Notes: generated by a model not told the origin, from the letters alone. A DNA stretch of 64,000 nucleotides from Phytophthora hibernalis (GCA_012656075.1 JAAKBF010000282.1:310001-374000), one strand, 5' to 3'; numbered from the stretch's first letter, positions 1 to 11,533 are shown. Program-made: numbers and translations.

Positions 1-1316
1 AAGAATCCGGCGAGCCCAGCGAGTTCGTCAAGTCGACAAGATCCTGAGGATTCATCGATGAGTTGATCAGCGGGTCCGAGCAAAGAAACGTGAGCGTAGA
101 GGCCCAACGGCGCACAAACAGCGCTCCTGCAACAGCGCTCGAGGGAATCGACGGCACATGAGAAGCAAATAAGCTGGCGAAGAAGAACCAACTCGAAGAG
201 ACGGCGATGGCTGTAAGTCCGCAACGGGAAGCTGCTAAGCGCACACCCGTAGCGGGTTAGATGACCATCGGTGAGGACTGGAAGCATGCCAAGCGCTGGA
301 GGCGTACCTGGCCAGCGAGAAGAGCAGTGGCGTCCTCGACGGGCTTCCTGAAGGTGACGGCACTTGACTCGACGAGATTTCCAACCGACGGAAAGTTGGA
401 GAACAGTGTGATGGTCGAGACACTCACCAGCCTGGCTCGTATCACGCCCGGGGCAGTTGTGGGGTAGGGAAATCCAGATTTTGGATAACCCTACTCTAGG
501 GATGCCTAAGCTAGACCAGTGGGTTCATCGCATTCAAGAGGATCAAGAGAGTACACCACCAAGTGGGTACGGGTACATCGTCAAGTGGATACATCGCACT
601 CAACAGGAACGGACTTAATCAGGAACCGCACTTAGCCGGACTCAGCGAAGGACGGACTCGGCGAAAGTTGGACTCGGCGAAAGTCGACTTGGCGAGAATA
701 TTCCTGAAGGGATAAATCAGGATCTGGGCGAAGAGTCGCCGTGAGGTAAGAAACAGCTCGACACCAATGGACGGAGCTGAGCGAAGAGTCGCACGGAGAT
801 CTGCAACGACTCCATTTCATTAGATATTTGCATAGAACCGATAGAAGAACATAGAAAAGAGCCCAAGGGCTTTCCGAAGACATAGAGATAACAATCAGAG
901 CAGAATCTTCTAAGTCCAAGAACAGCGTACACTTTTCCGGTAAGTCCCTGCGACCAAGCGAAGACAAGCCTCGTCGATTCGACGAGCCGGTGGGTCTGCA
1001 CAACCCAGGACACCGTAACCTCCTAGCTTAACCTGTAAAAGCTCTCGCGCTGCCGTCCATCGTTTGGTGGAGGGCACAGGGGTTGCACGGAGACTGCCCC
1101 ACTCAGGCGAGTTTCTGGAGAGTTTGGAGCTTGGTACCCGTCGGGAACAACACTCAACTGAACCTCGGCTGGGGCGAACCGCAAGCGAGATGTGCCCACC
1201 CGGGCCGACCTTGATCTCTTGGCGCTATCAGACGGCTTCCCTACAAGATATGCCTCGCAAGCCCAACATCGCCGACCTGACTCGGCGAATTGTTGTGCTG
1301 TTGCGTGGAAGCCGAA
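1..1316. other. Retroelement-derived non-coding sequence
   Basis: No convincing gene is visible on either strand. The text is rich in short degenerate direct repeats built on 'ggactcggcgaaagt', including a 16-nt tandem pair at 654-669 and 670-685, and repeated 'gagtcgc' words, a texture common in retrotransposon leader or LTR DNA. It lies immediately beyond the recombinase end of the DIRS-like element, so part of it may be that element's 3' region. I could not define boundaries or terminal repeats. Confidence 0.4.
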
Positions 1317-4282
1317 CTAACGACGTTTTCTGTGAATCACAACACCCCAGAAAGATGAAGGCGAGAACGATTGACCCCAGAGTAACACTGAATGTCTTTG
1401 GATAGCCGTCGTTTTTTGCTCTGTTTGTAGCACCCGGTGCATTTCATTCAGCTTGGGCGCGGTGATTGGATGCTTCCTGTCCACGTTGCTGTTGGTTCTC
1501 TCATAGCCCTGAGCAACGAGCTCAAACTCCGGATTCTTGTAATTGAGCCTGGCGTTCCGCACGCTCCAGCCATCTTTCCTTCAAATGTCTGGAATTTGTT
1601 TCCGTGACCCTGGGCGTTGTGCCCTTCGAGAGCATAGAGGCCTGCAAACAGGCCAACTATTCTCGCCTGTCTCGCTTGGGGAGATTATCCATCCATATTG
1701 GAAGTCCGAATTCTTCACAGAAGTCCGTCCAGTGACGGAACTTCTTTGCGTATGTACGCAAGGACGAGTCGTTAATTGCTGCTCGCTTGAGACGCATGGT
1801 GGCTTCTGCGATCGTGCTGAGCCTGTCTGCATACATACATCATCACACAGGTATGTCGAATTATGCACGTCACAAGGACGCGTTTCGGTTTGTTGCCAAA
1901 GGACTTTCATCGCGGTGAGTTTGATCTTCTTGGAGGCTTGCGCTAGGGCCTATGCCCGTAAGTGATGTTGCCCGTGAGGGGACTTGCAATACATCGTGTT
2001 GATGATCTTGACTTCCCATCGTGTGAGGAAATACAACCTTATGTGGCTCCATGTGACCTGAACCATATTGCTCGGAATCCATTCGTTTACGGTTTGAAGC
2101 ACAGCACAGGCGATCTGCGTTGCTCCGATCCGTCTGTCGAATTCATATCGTTTGGTCCTTGCCGGCGTCAGGCCGCGAATTGTAATAGACGTCTGGTCGC
2201 TCAGAATGATCCACCCGTCCGACTCAAGTGGCTCCGTGTCGAGCAGCGTCATCGGTACCCCCGCAAATTCATTCTCGAAAACAAGCTGATTCCACCACTC
2301 TAGGTCGCGACGCAACGTTTCTGTCATGGATGTTCCGGTCGCCTCAGACTGTTTGGTCCCAAGTTGTACCCCCACGAGCCGTTGTATAAACGGCTTGGCC
2401 GTCGGAATAAACGTTACGCTTCAATACCATTTCAAACACTATGATGTGTCTGAGTACCCCCACGAGACTATCGAGCCGCTTTTGTGGTATGAAGCTCAGA
2501 TCCAGTGTCTCCGCGACGACGCGCTTCGTTTTGATGATCTTTCTCCCGGGAATTGTGACGGTGGCATCAGGAATATTCCAGTCGATACCCATGGCGTGGA
2601 AACACCTGGAGCAGGTCTTGAACTTTCCGATGTGCCAGCCTTCCGATCCAAATACCAACTTGATAGCGTCTCTGAGATGGCGCTCTGCGCGTAGGAGTCT
2701 GTCCCCGATGTTGACCTCGATGATAACGATATCCTCGACCCACTGAAATATCCAGCAAGGCTGAGGGTACCCAAGAACATGAGATACGCCTGTGCGTTGG
2801 TAGTGGCGAGCTGCCTTGCCCATGACTGCAAAGAAACCGGGTGAAGCTGCCCACCCGAAAACTGCCATCCACGATACTATTCCGACACGCGATTGTGGAA
2901 TGGTTCCCCCAACGGCGGGAGTATGGCGCGAGTGCATCGACACGTGATGAAATGCTTCGGGTATATCCGCCCGGAGAGCGTAAATTGCGCAACTTGGTAG
3001 CGCCGACGTAAAGCGATGATTCGTTTGGAAATGCTGGAGTACAAATCCCACCGAGCATCTGGTGTCAAGTCCGTGTCAGTAGCATCGTTGATAGAACTGC
3101 CGCAAGGCGCGGATAGATCATGGATGGTGCGCCCGTCTTCAGTAAGCGGGGCGTCATTCTTCGGCACTAGTGCAAATGCACCGGACTGGAACTCTGGCTC
3201 CCGCGACAAAACATCTGTGCCCGCAATGATATACCTCCCCGCGGTAGTAATCATGTAAAAGGCGATGTGTGACAACGCTCGCGCCCTCAACAGCAGAGAG
3301 GTAATTCGCTAGTAGCGGTCGCACACCAGCCCTGGACCCGCACGTCTTCCACTGTGGAACAACGTCGCGTGTAGCTATACTGCATAAGAGTGGTAAGTCC
3401 GGATACGAAGCCAAGTGGCGCTTGTAGAGGTCCGGCCGCAGGGCCTTGTTTGGACGCTGGTCCTGTGAGGTTTGCCCTCGAAACATTTGCAGGGCCCCTG
3501 AGATTCCGATCCCAGGCAGCGTGACAATGGATAACAGTAACTGGACATCTGCGGTCGGGGTGTCGAAACGCGCACCCATAGGTTTCAGGAAAATTTGATC
3601 CATCGGAAAGTCAATCATGTGCGTTGCTGCCAACGCTTGAAATGTTCGAAAGACACCCAACGGCACACATCGCACTAACCCATGCACCAGGCATTCGCGA
3701 GAAACTGTTGTTTCAAATGTGGAAACCTCGTCACGAGCTGCAGTGTCGATTGAATGTACCGGAGTAAGTGAAGGGGCACTGCGCCGAATCGACGGACTGG
3801 TCCACAAAACGACGAAGTGTCAGGTGCTGGATGCGCTTGAAGTCGGTCATTACCATGGACCAGCAAGTTCGTCAACGAAAAAATTCAAAGTCATCCTGTG
3901 GTAACAACAATAATGGAAGGCATCCAAGTGAGATAGGATCGAGCGACAGACTCGACTGAAGGGGCCATGGCACGGTTTCCGCAGACATGTGTGCGTCCTT
4001 GTCGATGGCATGATCCATGATCCAATTACACAATCCATCAGCCGCAACGATGAATGCTCTGGGCGCCGCCACCATCTCTACTTGACACAGGCTGAACAGG
4101 AGTCTGCGAATTGCTTGGATTAATGGCGTCAGATTTGGGGATCGGCTCCGGTACGAAGCCAATGGCAAGCTCACGATCACAGCCGAGCCGCCTATAATTC
4201 GAATAGGGTCTGGCGGTGGTGGATATACATCTATGGAAGTCCCATGAGTCCACCAGGATGAGCGGCACTGGCTGCCCACCAT
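1317..4282 (-). pseudogene. DIRS/Ngaro-like retrotransposon, degenerate
   Basis: Read on the minus strand, three element domains appear in the expected order but in several frames. The reverse transcriptase lies at about 3290-2344. It shows ALVPKNDAPLTEDGRTIHDL (finger/palm start), then ALRADIPEAF, FGWAASPGFF and FQWVEDIVIIE, which stands where a YVDD-type box is expected. An RNase H-like start follows at 2375-1950 (LRRDLEWWNQL). A tyrosine-recombinase-like N-terminus is at 1562-1317 (VAQGYERTNSNVDRKHPITA, then LLWG). RT followed by RNase H and a tyrosine recombinase, with no integrase or LTR, indicates a DIRS/Ngaro-class element. Frameshifts and stops make it inactive. The upstream part (about 4282-3807) is open in places but unrecognised and may be its first ORF. 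Confidence 0.65.
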
Positions 4283-4849
4283 AGCATGTTTTTATGACCA
4301 CACACAGCATGCATGCGAGCTGATGGCGGGGATGCCCGGGATCCGCCGTCAAATGGCATAATCAGAGATGAGGAATCGACCGCTGTGGCAGGTGGGTGAG
4401 AGGGACGGAGATCAACCAACGCAGGTTGTGACGGGGGTCACACGCACCTTAGCTTTAGAGGAAGCGTTAACGCGCTAGCCACAACAGACGCCTAGCATTC
4501 CTGCTGTAAGCTTGCAAAGGCCTGGCCTTCCTGGCCAATATGGTTCCGAGTACCAATTGACTTGCGAACTTCGGGGTTAGAGTTAAACTGATTTATATTA
4601 AGAACACTGTTGTAGTTCTAACTACTGCTAACTATCTGCATACTGAATCCCTGTCTAATCTGATCTGTTCTAATGGGGACCACCCATTTAGATGTACTGC
4701 TTTAATACAACTGACGTACCACTTAAGTACGACTGAAGTACGAATTAAGTCCTTGACGTGCCACACACCACGCGTGTGACGGACACCAATGGTGTGGACC
4801 ACATCACAGAGAACAATGGTCGCCCCCTGTCAAGTGGCCCCATTATAGG
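4283..4849. other. Intergenic, no gene seen
   Basis: AT-balanced sequence with short repeats of 'aagtacgactgaagtacgaattaagt' type around 4725-4755. No open frame of note. The right edge (about 4831-4850) begins to resemble the bZIP-like gene copies, marking the start of a duplicated segment. Confidence 0.4.
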
Positions 4850-4993
4850 GACAGTGTAACAAGCCGAGTGACACTTGTGCAGTCGAGAGCAGACCTTTTG
4901 ACTCCGCTGCTAAATGTTCTGGGCGGTTTGGAGACCGTCTCCCGCTTGTTCGACGAAGCACTCATTACTCCAGAGTGCAAATTAGCTCTGTAG
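4850..4993 (+). pseudogene. 3' fragment of a bZIP-like gene
   Basis: About 47 codons read in one frame from DSVTSRVTLVQSRADLL to ALITPECKLAL and a TAG at 4991. The same C-terminus is found in the bZIP-like copies at 13889-14997 (minus) and 15232-15889 (plus). Only the end of the gene is present. It keeps four Ts (cttttg) where the 13.9-kb copy has three, which shows that the latter carries a one-base deletion. It is followed by the same non-coding stretch and M96-like gene start as at 15.9-16.0 kb, so it is part of a segmental duplication. Confidence 0.75.
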
Positions 4994-5091
4994 GCAAGCA
5001 CAGAGGCCTTTTATCCAGTATATTACCATGTAAAATACCGGATAATGAAAGTGTGGTATTATCCAGTGCGTTAAAATATGTTGAATACGGG

Positions 5092-7043
5092 CAGGCCTTC
5101 TCCAATTCAGTACTATACTGAATTGCCTGGCAGGAATATCAGTAATAATGACGGCAATACAGCAACAAACAATAATACAAATTGCCGCAATTACTGCAAT
5201 ACCATTCTTCATTACCGCTGCTCGGAGGCATTTGCATCGGCAGCCAATGTCGTCACATCCCACATGTTCCTGTTCGCACGAAGAAACATCAGGAGTTCGA
5301 AATTCGCTGGCAGCATGCAGGTACGCTGAGGCGTAAGCACCAGCTTGCATTGCGAGAACAGCCTTTCGCACGCGTTCGACGTCGGGGATAGCTGCTTTAG
5401 CAGCGCGCTGTAGACGGTCTTGGTCTGATGCATGCCCTGGCCCGACCCACCGCGAAGCATCTTGGTCGCATAGTCCTCTTCGGGCGCCTTCCGCTTGCTG
5501 CCGCACCTTGGTTCTTCAAAGCGCTTCACCGCTGCGGTCTCGGCGCTTGACAGGACTCCCCGTTGATAGTCTTGACCACCGCGGATTCGAAGATGGGGAG
5601 TGGACAATCTTGGCCGTCGACTTGAGCTGATTCCGCATGCAGGGGTACTCGACAATCACCGAGTCGAAGAGGAGGCGGACGTCTGCTAAGCCAATGCCGT
5701 CGCACTGCAGCTTCTTGGTGATGCTCTGGAACTTCTTCATGTGCTCCAGCAGTCCAAGCAGCTTGCGGTGCGCGGCTCCGGTCGGTATGAGCTCTTCAAC
5801 AGCGTCCACGGTCTTGATTTGGGGTCGAATGCGCACGTACCGTTGCAGCATTTCAAAGTTGGAACTCCAGCGGGTAATATTCCGTTTGATAGGATGTAGG
5901 TCGGTCGACTTGGAAAGCTCGGCGAAATTGTTAACTTGGCTTAACTTTGACATCAACGTGTTAACCTGGGTTAGTAACGTCTCATAATCAGTGAGATACC
6001 TGTTAACCGCAAAGTTGAAGCGGTGGCTGGCACAACCAACCAGAGGTACGCCGAGCCGGGTGGCTATTGCACGGTTAGTGTTACAGTTGTCGGCAACTAG
6101 GAACGCCACCATGTCGAAGGTATTGCCATATACGTCCAGCACGCCGTCGAGGAGCTTGATGTGCGCGTCCGCGTCTTGGGAGCCTTCCTCGAGTGGTGAT
6201 ATCGCAAGAAGCTGTAGACGCAGCTCGCCGTTCGTCACAAACACGACATACACGGCCACGTAGTGCATAGAGCCGTTCGACCAGCCGTCGAACATGATGC
6301 CGAAGAGAATGCCCATCGTCACCTCGAGCTTCTTCCCCAACTTCTTCGCGACGTCGTGCATTCCGTTGAGTAGCACTCGCGAGGAAATCGAGCGCCATCT
6401 CGACATCGAGCGAGTAAGCTCGTTGTCGACCTCTGAAAGCGGCATGTTCCGCTCGACGACCCATCGCATCCACTGGAAGCGGTGGGACGTCTCCTCGGAG
6501 ACAAAGCCGAAGTCGGGGAGGCGACGGACGTCACAGGAAAGCGTCGCTGCGTACTGCAACTTGTAGCCTTCGTGCTTGAGCATCAGGTGGGCGACGAGGT
6601 TGGAGTAGCCAGTGTTGGGCGCTTGCTTGCGCTCGCTACTGCATAGCTTGCAGCGATAGCGGCCTTGGTCTAGGGTCTCGTAGAAGTATGCGCACACGTC
6701 CTTGTTCGCTGACATCGTGGCGGATGGAGAGGTTTTGAAGAGTACCTGAATTGAATGCCGCGGTGCCGCGTACTCTTTGGCTTGCTAGCCAGTGATTTTG
6801 TGTCTCAAAGATAAAGTATTTGGTATAGTATCTTCAAGATACGATGTACAGTGCGGATAAAGAGGGCTACAGGCAGCCAGCAGTTTGCTTGCGACTTGAT
6901 TTTGTCAAAGACTTACTTTCGTAAATTTTATTGGAATAATTGGTCAATTTCATATTATATTTTAAGCGAAAGCTCCAATAATCCGTTTTTATACTGTGAA
7001 AAACTGATTTTAGTTGTACGGAAAAAAATTATTCACACCTCTG
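5092..7043 (-). mobile_element. hAT-family DNA transposon with 8-bp target duplication
   Basis: The element is bounded by the 8-bp direct repeat aatacggg at 5084-5091 and 7044-7051, the target-site duplication length of hAT transposons. The ends are CAGGCC... on the left and, on the complement, CAGAGG... on the right; beyond CAG the terminal repeats are weak. Inside is one hAT transposase gene on the minus strand. The related segment at 15.90-15.95 kb has the same flanks joined directly around aaaaccgg (15927-15934), which is the unoccupied site. That independently fixes both boundaries. Confidence 0.85.
5212..6715 (-). CDS. hAT transposase (BED finger plus hAT dimerisation domain), frameshifted
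   Basis: The protein starts MSANKDVCAYF at 6715. An N-terminal BED-type zinc finger (CKLC, then HLMLKH, residues about 20-50) is followed by an RNase H-like core with FDGWSNGSMHYV and FLVADNCNTNRAIA, and by a C-terminal hAT dimerisation domain (LLKQLSPTSNACERLFSQCK, at about 5330). The frame changes twice near 5595 and 5554. Inserting one base in gggg (5595-5598) and one in the 'ggactcccc' stretch restores continuity, so both look like single-base deletions. Length, about 500 aa, is normal for oomycete hAT transposases. It is likely inactive as written, or intact if the gaps are consensus errors. Confidence 0.85.
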
Positions 7044-7425
7044 AATACGGGATAAAAAGAGTTTAGCGTCCCACCACCATGCCTAAACTTTCGTGGTGAA
7101 GCTCAATACTGTTTAAAATGGCAGCGAAGAAGCGCAAGGCGACGAACCAAGTGCGGAAAGAGGAGGCGGAGGTGCTCAGGGAGCAGATTTTCGAGTGCTG
7201 CAGAACAACTCAACGCTCGGGCAGAGGCGGCGGCCATGACTCCGAGTGAACATTTGCAACTGCTCCATCGTTCACTTCACACCAAAACTGTGCTACAAGA
7301 GTTAATTAAAAATGGTCTTTGTCGGCGCTCAGTCCGAACTCATGGACTATCGGGTACGTAGTACTGCATTTCCTAAAACTGATTCTTAGGATTCTTAAAC
7401 TGATCTGATATGGTATTTTAATACC

Positions 7426-7457
7426 AAAATATTAGATATTAAAATATCTAATATTTT
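7426..7457. repeat. Perfect AT-rich hairpin in a presumed intron
   Basis: Fifteen-base arms (7426-7440 and 7443-7457, core attagatatt) are separated by two bases. A second small palindrome (tggtattttaatacca) overlaps its left side. It lies inside the likely intron of the M96-like pseudogene. Confidence 0.6.
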
Positions 7458-7499
7458 CTTGTTGCTTATCCAGGAAAAGCAGGTTATGAATCCTATGTA

Positions 7500-7769
7500 C
7501 ACCGTTCACTCTAATTAGTCGTGCTTCGAATATAGTCATGCTTCTGTACTTTTTCGTGACACCACGGACGACAAAAATTTCGCGAAGAGTTCAAAAGAGC
7601 ACAAAGACGGTGGATTTGAGCATATCTCGCCGTGGCGAAGCCAATCATCATCTTACTTTCAATAAAAATTTAATATTGTTGTCACAAGATCAATTCAAAA
7701 GTTCGACTTTCTCCGATAAAAATCGTACACCATAATTAGTCAGGGTCAGACTAATTAGAGTGAACGGTG
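7500..7769. mobile_element. MITE with 21-bp perfect TIRs and TA target
   Basis: The ends are perfect 21-bp inverted repeats, caccgttcactctaattag plus tc (7500-7520 and complement 7749-7769), flanked by TA on both sides (7498-7499 and 7770-7771). The 270-bp AT-rich interior has no transposase. TA target and short TIR suggest a non-autonomous Tc1/mariner/pogo-type element. It interrupts the M96-like coding sequence between codons reading ESYV and LVHSH, which rejoin in frame when it is removed. Confidence 0.85.
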
Positions 7770-8438
7770 TACTCGTACATTCACATGCCAACGTGTTGGG
7801 AGAAACGGAGACAGCTACTGGTAAAATGAAAGATGACAAGCTCAATTCAGCACTCCGGTACATCCTCGCGCGCTCGCAGCACCTCAATTTACTGACCATG
7901 CACAGCTCGGAAAATCGCTACGAAGATGCTGAAGGGACCTTTTGCTGTGAGAGTTTCGAAGTGAACCACTTGGTGGGAGTCAAGTCTCTGAAGGAAGTGT
8001 ACAATGCAGCCAAGTTCTTCTTTACGAATGTGGAGATTCGTACGACGGAGGCACTGGGGCTAGTCACTGCGCGGGAAGACTACGACGGTAGATTTTTGTC
8101 GGTTCGTATACGGGTCGGGTCTCTCCCAGGTACTTTGACCTACAGGCGCCCCTTCACCACGTTTTTTTCTTGGTCGCGCATTAGGTCCAAGCGTTCGACC
8201 TGCGTGAGACCTCGTGAAAAGGCAACCCTTATGGAGAGCCCCCAGAGGTGTACCCATTTGGGCTGGAGGTAGCTTTCCTGGCAACTTCAAGGGTTGTTGA
8301 CAAGCATCTTTGCCTCGGCGTGAGCAGTTTAACACTACTGTATCCTTGCTTATAAGGGGCATTCGTCCTTGGTCGACATAACCTGATAGAAGCATGCCCG
8401 TCTTCATTCGCTTTGGCTGACGCTGTACGCTGTATACA

Positions 8439-8512
8439 GAGGAAATATCGCTGAGAAAAGCACTTTGACACTAACGAGGAAATATCGCTGAGGAAAGCAC
8501 TCTGACACTAAC
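8439..8512 (+). repeat. 37-bp tandem duplication in the MULE 5' region
   Basis: Two consecutive 37-bp units, 8439-8475 and 8476-8512, begin gaggaaatatcgctgag and differ at two positions. They lie about 100-170 bp before the transposase start, so they may be subterminal transposase-binding or promoter repeats. The rest of 8124-8611 shows no gene. Confidence 0.7.
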
Positions 8513-8611
8513 GATCTTCAAGAGCCAGATCGTCAAAGCTCAATTGGTCTCTGAGTCCCCAGAACGAGCTCTGCAATCTCTTGAGACCAGAGCGAGCTCT
8601 ACAATCTTGAC

Positions 8612-10426
8612 ATGGCGGCGCCTGTGCTGGCCGTTCGACGCTATCACTTCTCAATTTTCTCCAGCCTGCGAACACCTCAGCCTACAAACCTCGCCGGCCT
8701 CATGCCCCGATCGCACAAGATCACCTGCTCGCAGCGCCGCCCAGCCACGCGCAGTCGTCGCCGCCTCAACGACACGCTCAGCAATATTGACGACGAGCTG
8801 GCTACGCCCGTCACGCCATCGCTCGCAGCGGCGGCTCCTCTCACGATGGCACTTCCGGCATCGCCAGCTGCAGCCTCTCCAGTGGGAGCCTCTTCTGCTG
8901 AGTGGTCTTTACCTGTGTCGACTTCTGTCGATTCGTCTCCATCCGTGCCAGCCTCGTCGCAGGCTTCGACAAGTGCTTCGACTGCTTCGTCTGCGGTGGA
9001 AGCTCCAGGCGCTGTGGACGACGAAAGCGATCCCGACCTCGCAGCCCTTCTCGTGGATATCTTCGGCCCTCCTGCGCCAATTCAACGGCGTCCCAGAGCA
9101 ACTGTGGTCAACATTAACGGCTATCAGTACACGCGCAGCGCCCAGAGTCGTATCAAGACAACATTTCGCTGCAGCTTCTATCGCCGTCTGGCCTGTCGAG
9201 GCAGGTGTAAGCAGCTCGCTGGGTCGGACGTGTACGTCCACTTCGTCCCCCATACGTGTCAAATGGGTCCCATTGACGGCGACGATACCAGGGACATCTG
9301 CGTCGAGATGGAGGAGCGCGTCGACGTCCTCTCGGTGACCCGGCTGCAGGAGACGGCGAACGCAATCTGGCGCATCGTCAACACCGAGTTTTACCTCGGG
9401 CAAGAAAACGCCGTTCTGGTTGGTCTGACGCGCGACCAAGTTATATCGCGCGTGTATCGTGCTCGACGACTTCACTTTGGTGGAGACATCCACGGGCAGA
9501 TTGAGGTTGAGCCTCTCGCAATGGTGGCTGGGACCACGCTCAATTTCTTCCAGTTCCACTACAGCTACCTGGAGGATGGCACGCTGCACCGCGTCATCGG
9601 CTGGGCGCGTCCTGCACTGCTTCAGCTGCTCAGGTACCGACGAACGACGCTCTTCATCGACGGTACCTTCTGCTGCGTCCCGGTGCCCTTCAAGCAGTGC
9701 GTGGTGGTCATGTGCCTTGACAACGCGACCAACTGCTACGTCCCGGTTTTCTATTCACTGGCCACGGGTCGCTCCCACACGATGTACTGGAACATTCTCC
9801 ACTTTTTGATCATGGCCACCGATCACCAGCTCGATCCGGAGTCCGTCACGTGCGACTACGAAGCCGCGCTGATTGCTGCCATCCGCGACCAGCTCCCGAC
9901 CACTACTATCAACGGATGCCTCTTCCACTGGAAGCAGGCTATCCGTCGACGCATCAAGAAGCTTCGCATCAGTGAAGCTGAGGCCGGATTCGCGATGGAG
10001 CGCGGGGCAATGGACATGCTCACGGTGATCCCCACAGGTCAAGTCTCAACACTGGGCAAGGCGTTTGTCCAGGACTACATTCAGCGCCGTTGCAGGGAGA
10101 CGAATGTGACGTACTCCGAGGGAAAATGGGCTTCATACTGGTCATACTTCGACCGCACGTGGCTGGCGATGTTTCCTGTGGAGCTGTGGAACGTCCACGG
10201 TATTAATCACGCCGTCATTAATCGTACCAACAATCCCCTCGAACGTTTCAACAGGGAGCTGAACGCGGCGTTCCCGACGCCCCACCCCAAACAACCGCTC
10301 TTCATCTCGACGATCGAGCGAATTTCACGCCAGCGCGTGCAGTTTCTAGCTGATGTGCTGGCGCGCCGCGCGAGGACTCCTCGCCACCAGCCGTACGAGC
10401 TTACCGTTGCAGCCAGGCTCACTTAG
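8612..10426 (+). CDS. MULE transposase, apparently intact
   Basis: A 604-residue open frame without introns. After a low-complexity Ser/Ala/Pro-rich N-terminus (to about residue 165) comes a WRKY/GCM1/FLYWCH-like zinc-binding module, FRCSFYRRLACRGRCK followed by HTCQ (about 185-225). The MULE DDE catalytic core follows: first Asp in LFIDGTFCCVP, second in VTCDYEAAL, the C-x2-H box as GCLFHWK, and the Glu in NRTNNPLERFNRELN. All expected catalytic residues are present. Start is taken at the first ATG (MAAPVLAVRRYH); an internal Met could serve. GC content is well above that of the flanking non-coding sequence. It lies centrally inside the element defined by the 9-bp duplication, so it is probably the autonomous source protein. 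Confidence 0.92.
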   Translation: MAAPVLAVRRYHFSIFSSLRTPQPTNLAGLMPRSHKITCSQRRPATRSRRRLNDTLSNIDDELATPVTPSLAAAAPLTMALPASPAAASPVGASSAEWSLPVSTSVDSSPSVPASSQASTSASTASSAVEAPGAVDDESDPDLAALLVDIFGPPAPIQRRPRATVVNINGYQYTRSAQSRIKTTFRCSFYRRLACRGRCKQLAGSDVYVHFVPHTCQMGPIDGDDTRDICVEMEERVDVLSVTRLQETANAIWRIVNTEFYLGQENAVLVGLTRDQVISRVYRARRLHFGGDIHGQIEVEPLAMVAGTTLNFFQFHYSYLEDGTLHRVIGWARPALLQLLRYRRTTLFIDGTFCCVPVPFKQCVVVMCLDNATNCYVPVFYSLATGRSHTMYWNILHFLIMATDHQLDPESVTCDYEAALIAAIRDQLPTTTINGCLFHWKQAIRRRIKKLRISEAEAGFAMERGAMDMLTVIPTGQVSTLGKAFVQDYIQRRCRETNVTYSEGKWASYWSYFDRTWLAMFPVELWNVHGINHAVINRTNNPLERFNRELNAAFPTPHPKQPLFISTIERISRQRVQFLADVLARRARTPRHQPYELTVAARLT

Positions 10427-11533
10427 TTGTGCGCCGCCGGCCGTCGCCCATGAGCTCGAGCGCATCTCAAGCCTCCTGAATTTCTTGTTGACCGCACCAG
10501 TTAGCCTTTAGCCTTGCTCCATCACGTACTGTACGTCGTGCACCATCCAGCTGCGCAGGAACAAGCAACGGGTGGGCAGCGGCTATAGTCTTGGTTTTCT
10601 TCTTAGCGCGTAAACTCGTAATACACCACTTTCAGAATTCCTCCACTCATAAGTGCCGCTTGCCGTCCAGTTCTTCGAAAGTATTCACCGCGTCACAAGC
10701 TCGTGGCGTCCCAAGTGCGGGTCCCACGCGATAGAAAGCCTTATGTCCCATGTTCGACTGCATCAACGTAAAGGATACTATTGTGCTGCCGTATTCCCTG
10801 CGTGGGGTCATTCGATTTGGGAGTCCGCCTGCGGAAATTTAACCGAACAGCGCTCCGCATTACTGCAAGTCAGCCAAGTTGCGGGCCGTGTTATCCAGTC
10901 GGCGCTGGCGAAGTGCTGGTGCCTCTGGGCGCGTCGGTCACAATGCGGCCTAAGGCGCCTTACTCGCCGCCACTGCAGTCGTGGGCAACCGCTACTGCAC
11001 GGTCAAAAGTGGAGGCCCTTCACACCGCATCCAACGTCCCGGCGCTCTCAGCCCTTGGTACTCCCGGGCTCTACGGCCGCAGCAATAGATCGCTCGGCCT
11101 CGATCCAGGACAAGTGCGTCGACGGCCAGACGGCCGAACACCTGAAGTTGCAGACACTGCGCTCGAAACTGCGTGCCATCTTGTCTTGGAACTGCTAGTC
11201 TCTCGCTCGGCGCTCGTGTCGCTGCCGCCCAACACCGCCAGTCAGACGACTTCATGGTCAGACAGCCGCGCCGAAGCTGCTCGTCTTCATGGCAGACATA
11301 GGCTACATCTGCTACTCGGGCTTCTTCCACATGGACAGCTACCAGCGCTCGCACAGGCGTGGTGGTGATTGTTCGCGGGTACTCGCTCTTCTCCGACTTC
11401 TTTCCGACTGAAAAAGGCCCATTTAGGAACAGTACCCAAAAGGCAAAGCACCCTTTTCGGTAGTTGCAGGCTCAAGCTGCGCGCGAGCTCTCGTCTTTCC
11501 GGCAGGTCGTCGATTAGGTCGAAAGACCTAAAC
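10427..11533 (+). other. MULE right arm with unassigned open frames
   Basis: This 1.1-kb stretch between the transposase stop and the right TIR is GC-rich, with overlapping open frames at 10653-11198 and 10781-11368. The first ends QTLRSKLRAILSWNC; a short reading at about 11292 (MADIGYICYSGFFHMDSY) follows. None matches a family I recognise. Composition more like coding DNA than like spacer, and the presence inside a MULE, make a captured host fragment possible, but no donor is visible here. Confidence 0.35.

Noticed and set aside
5001..5010. cagagg at 5001 as the left end of the hAT element
   Set aside because: No 8-bp duplication is found there, while 5092 is flanked by aatacggg matching the right end and the empty site.
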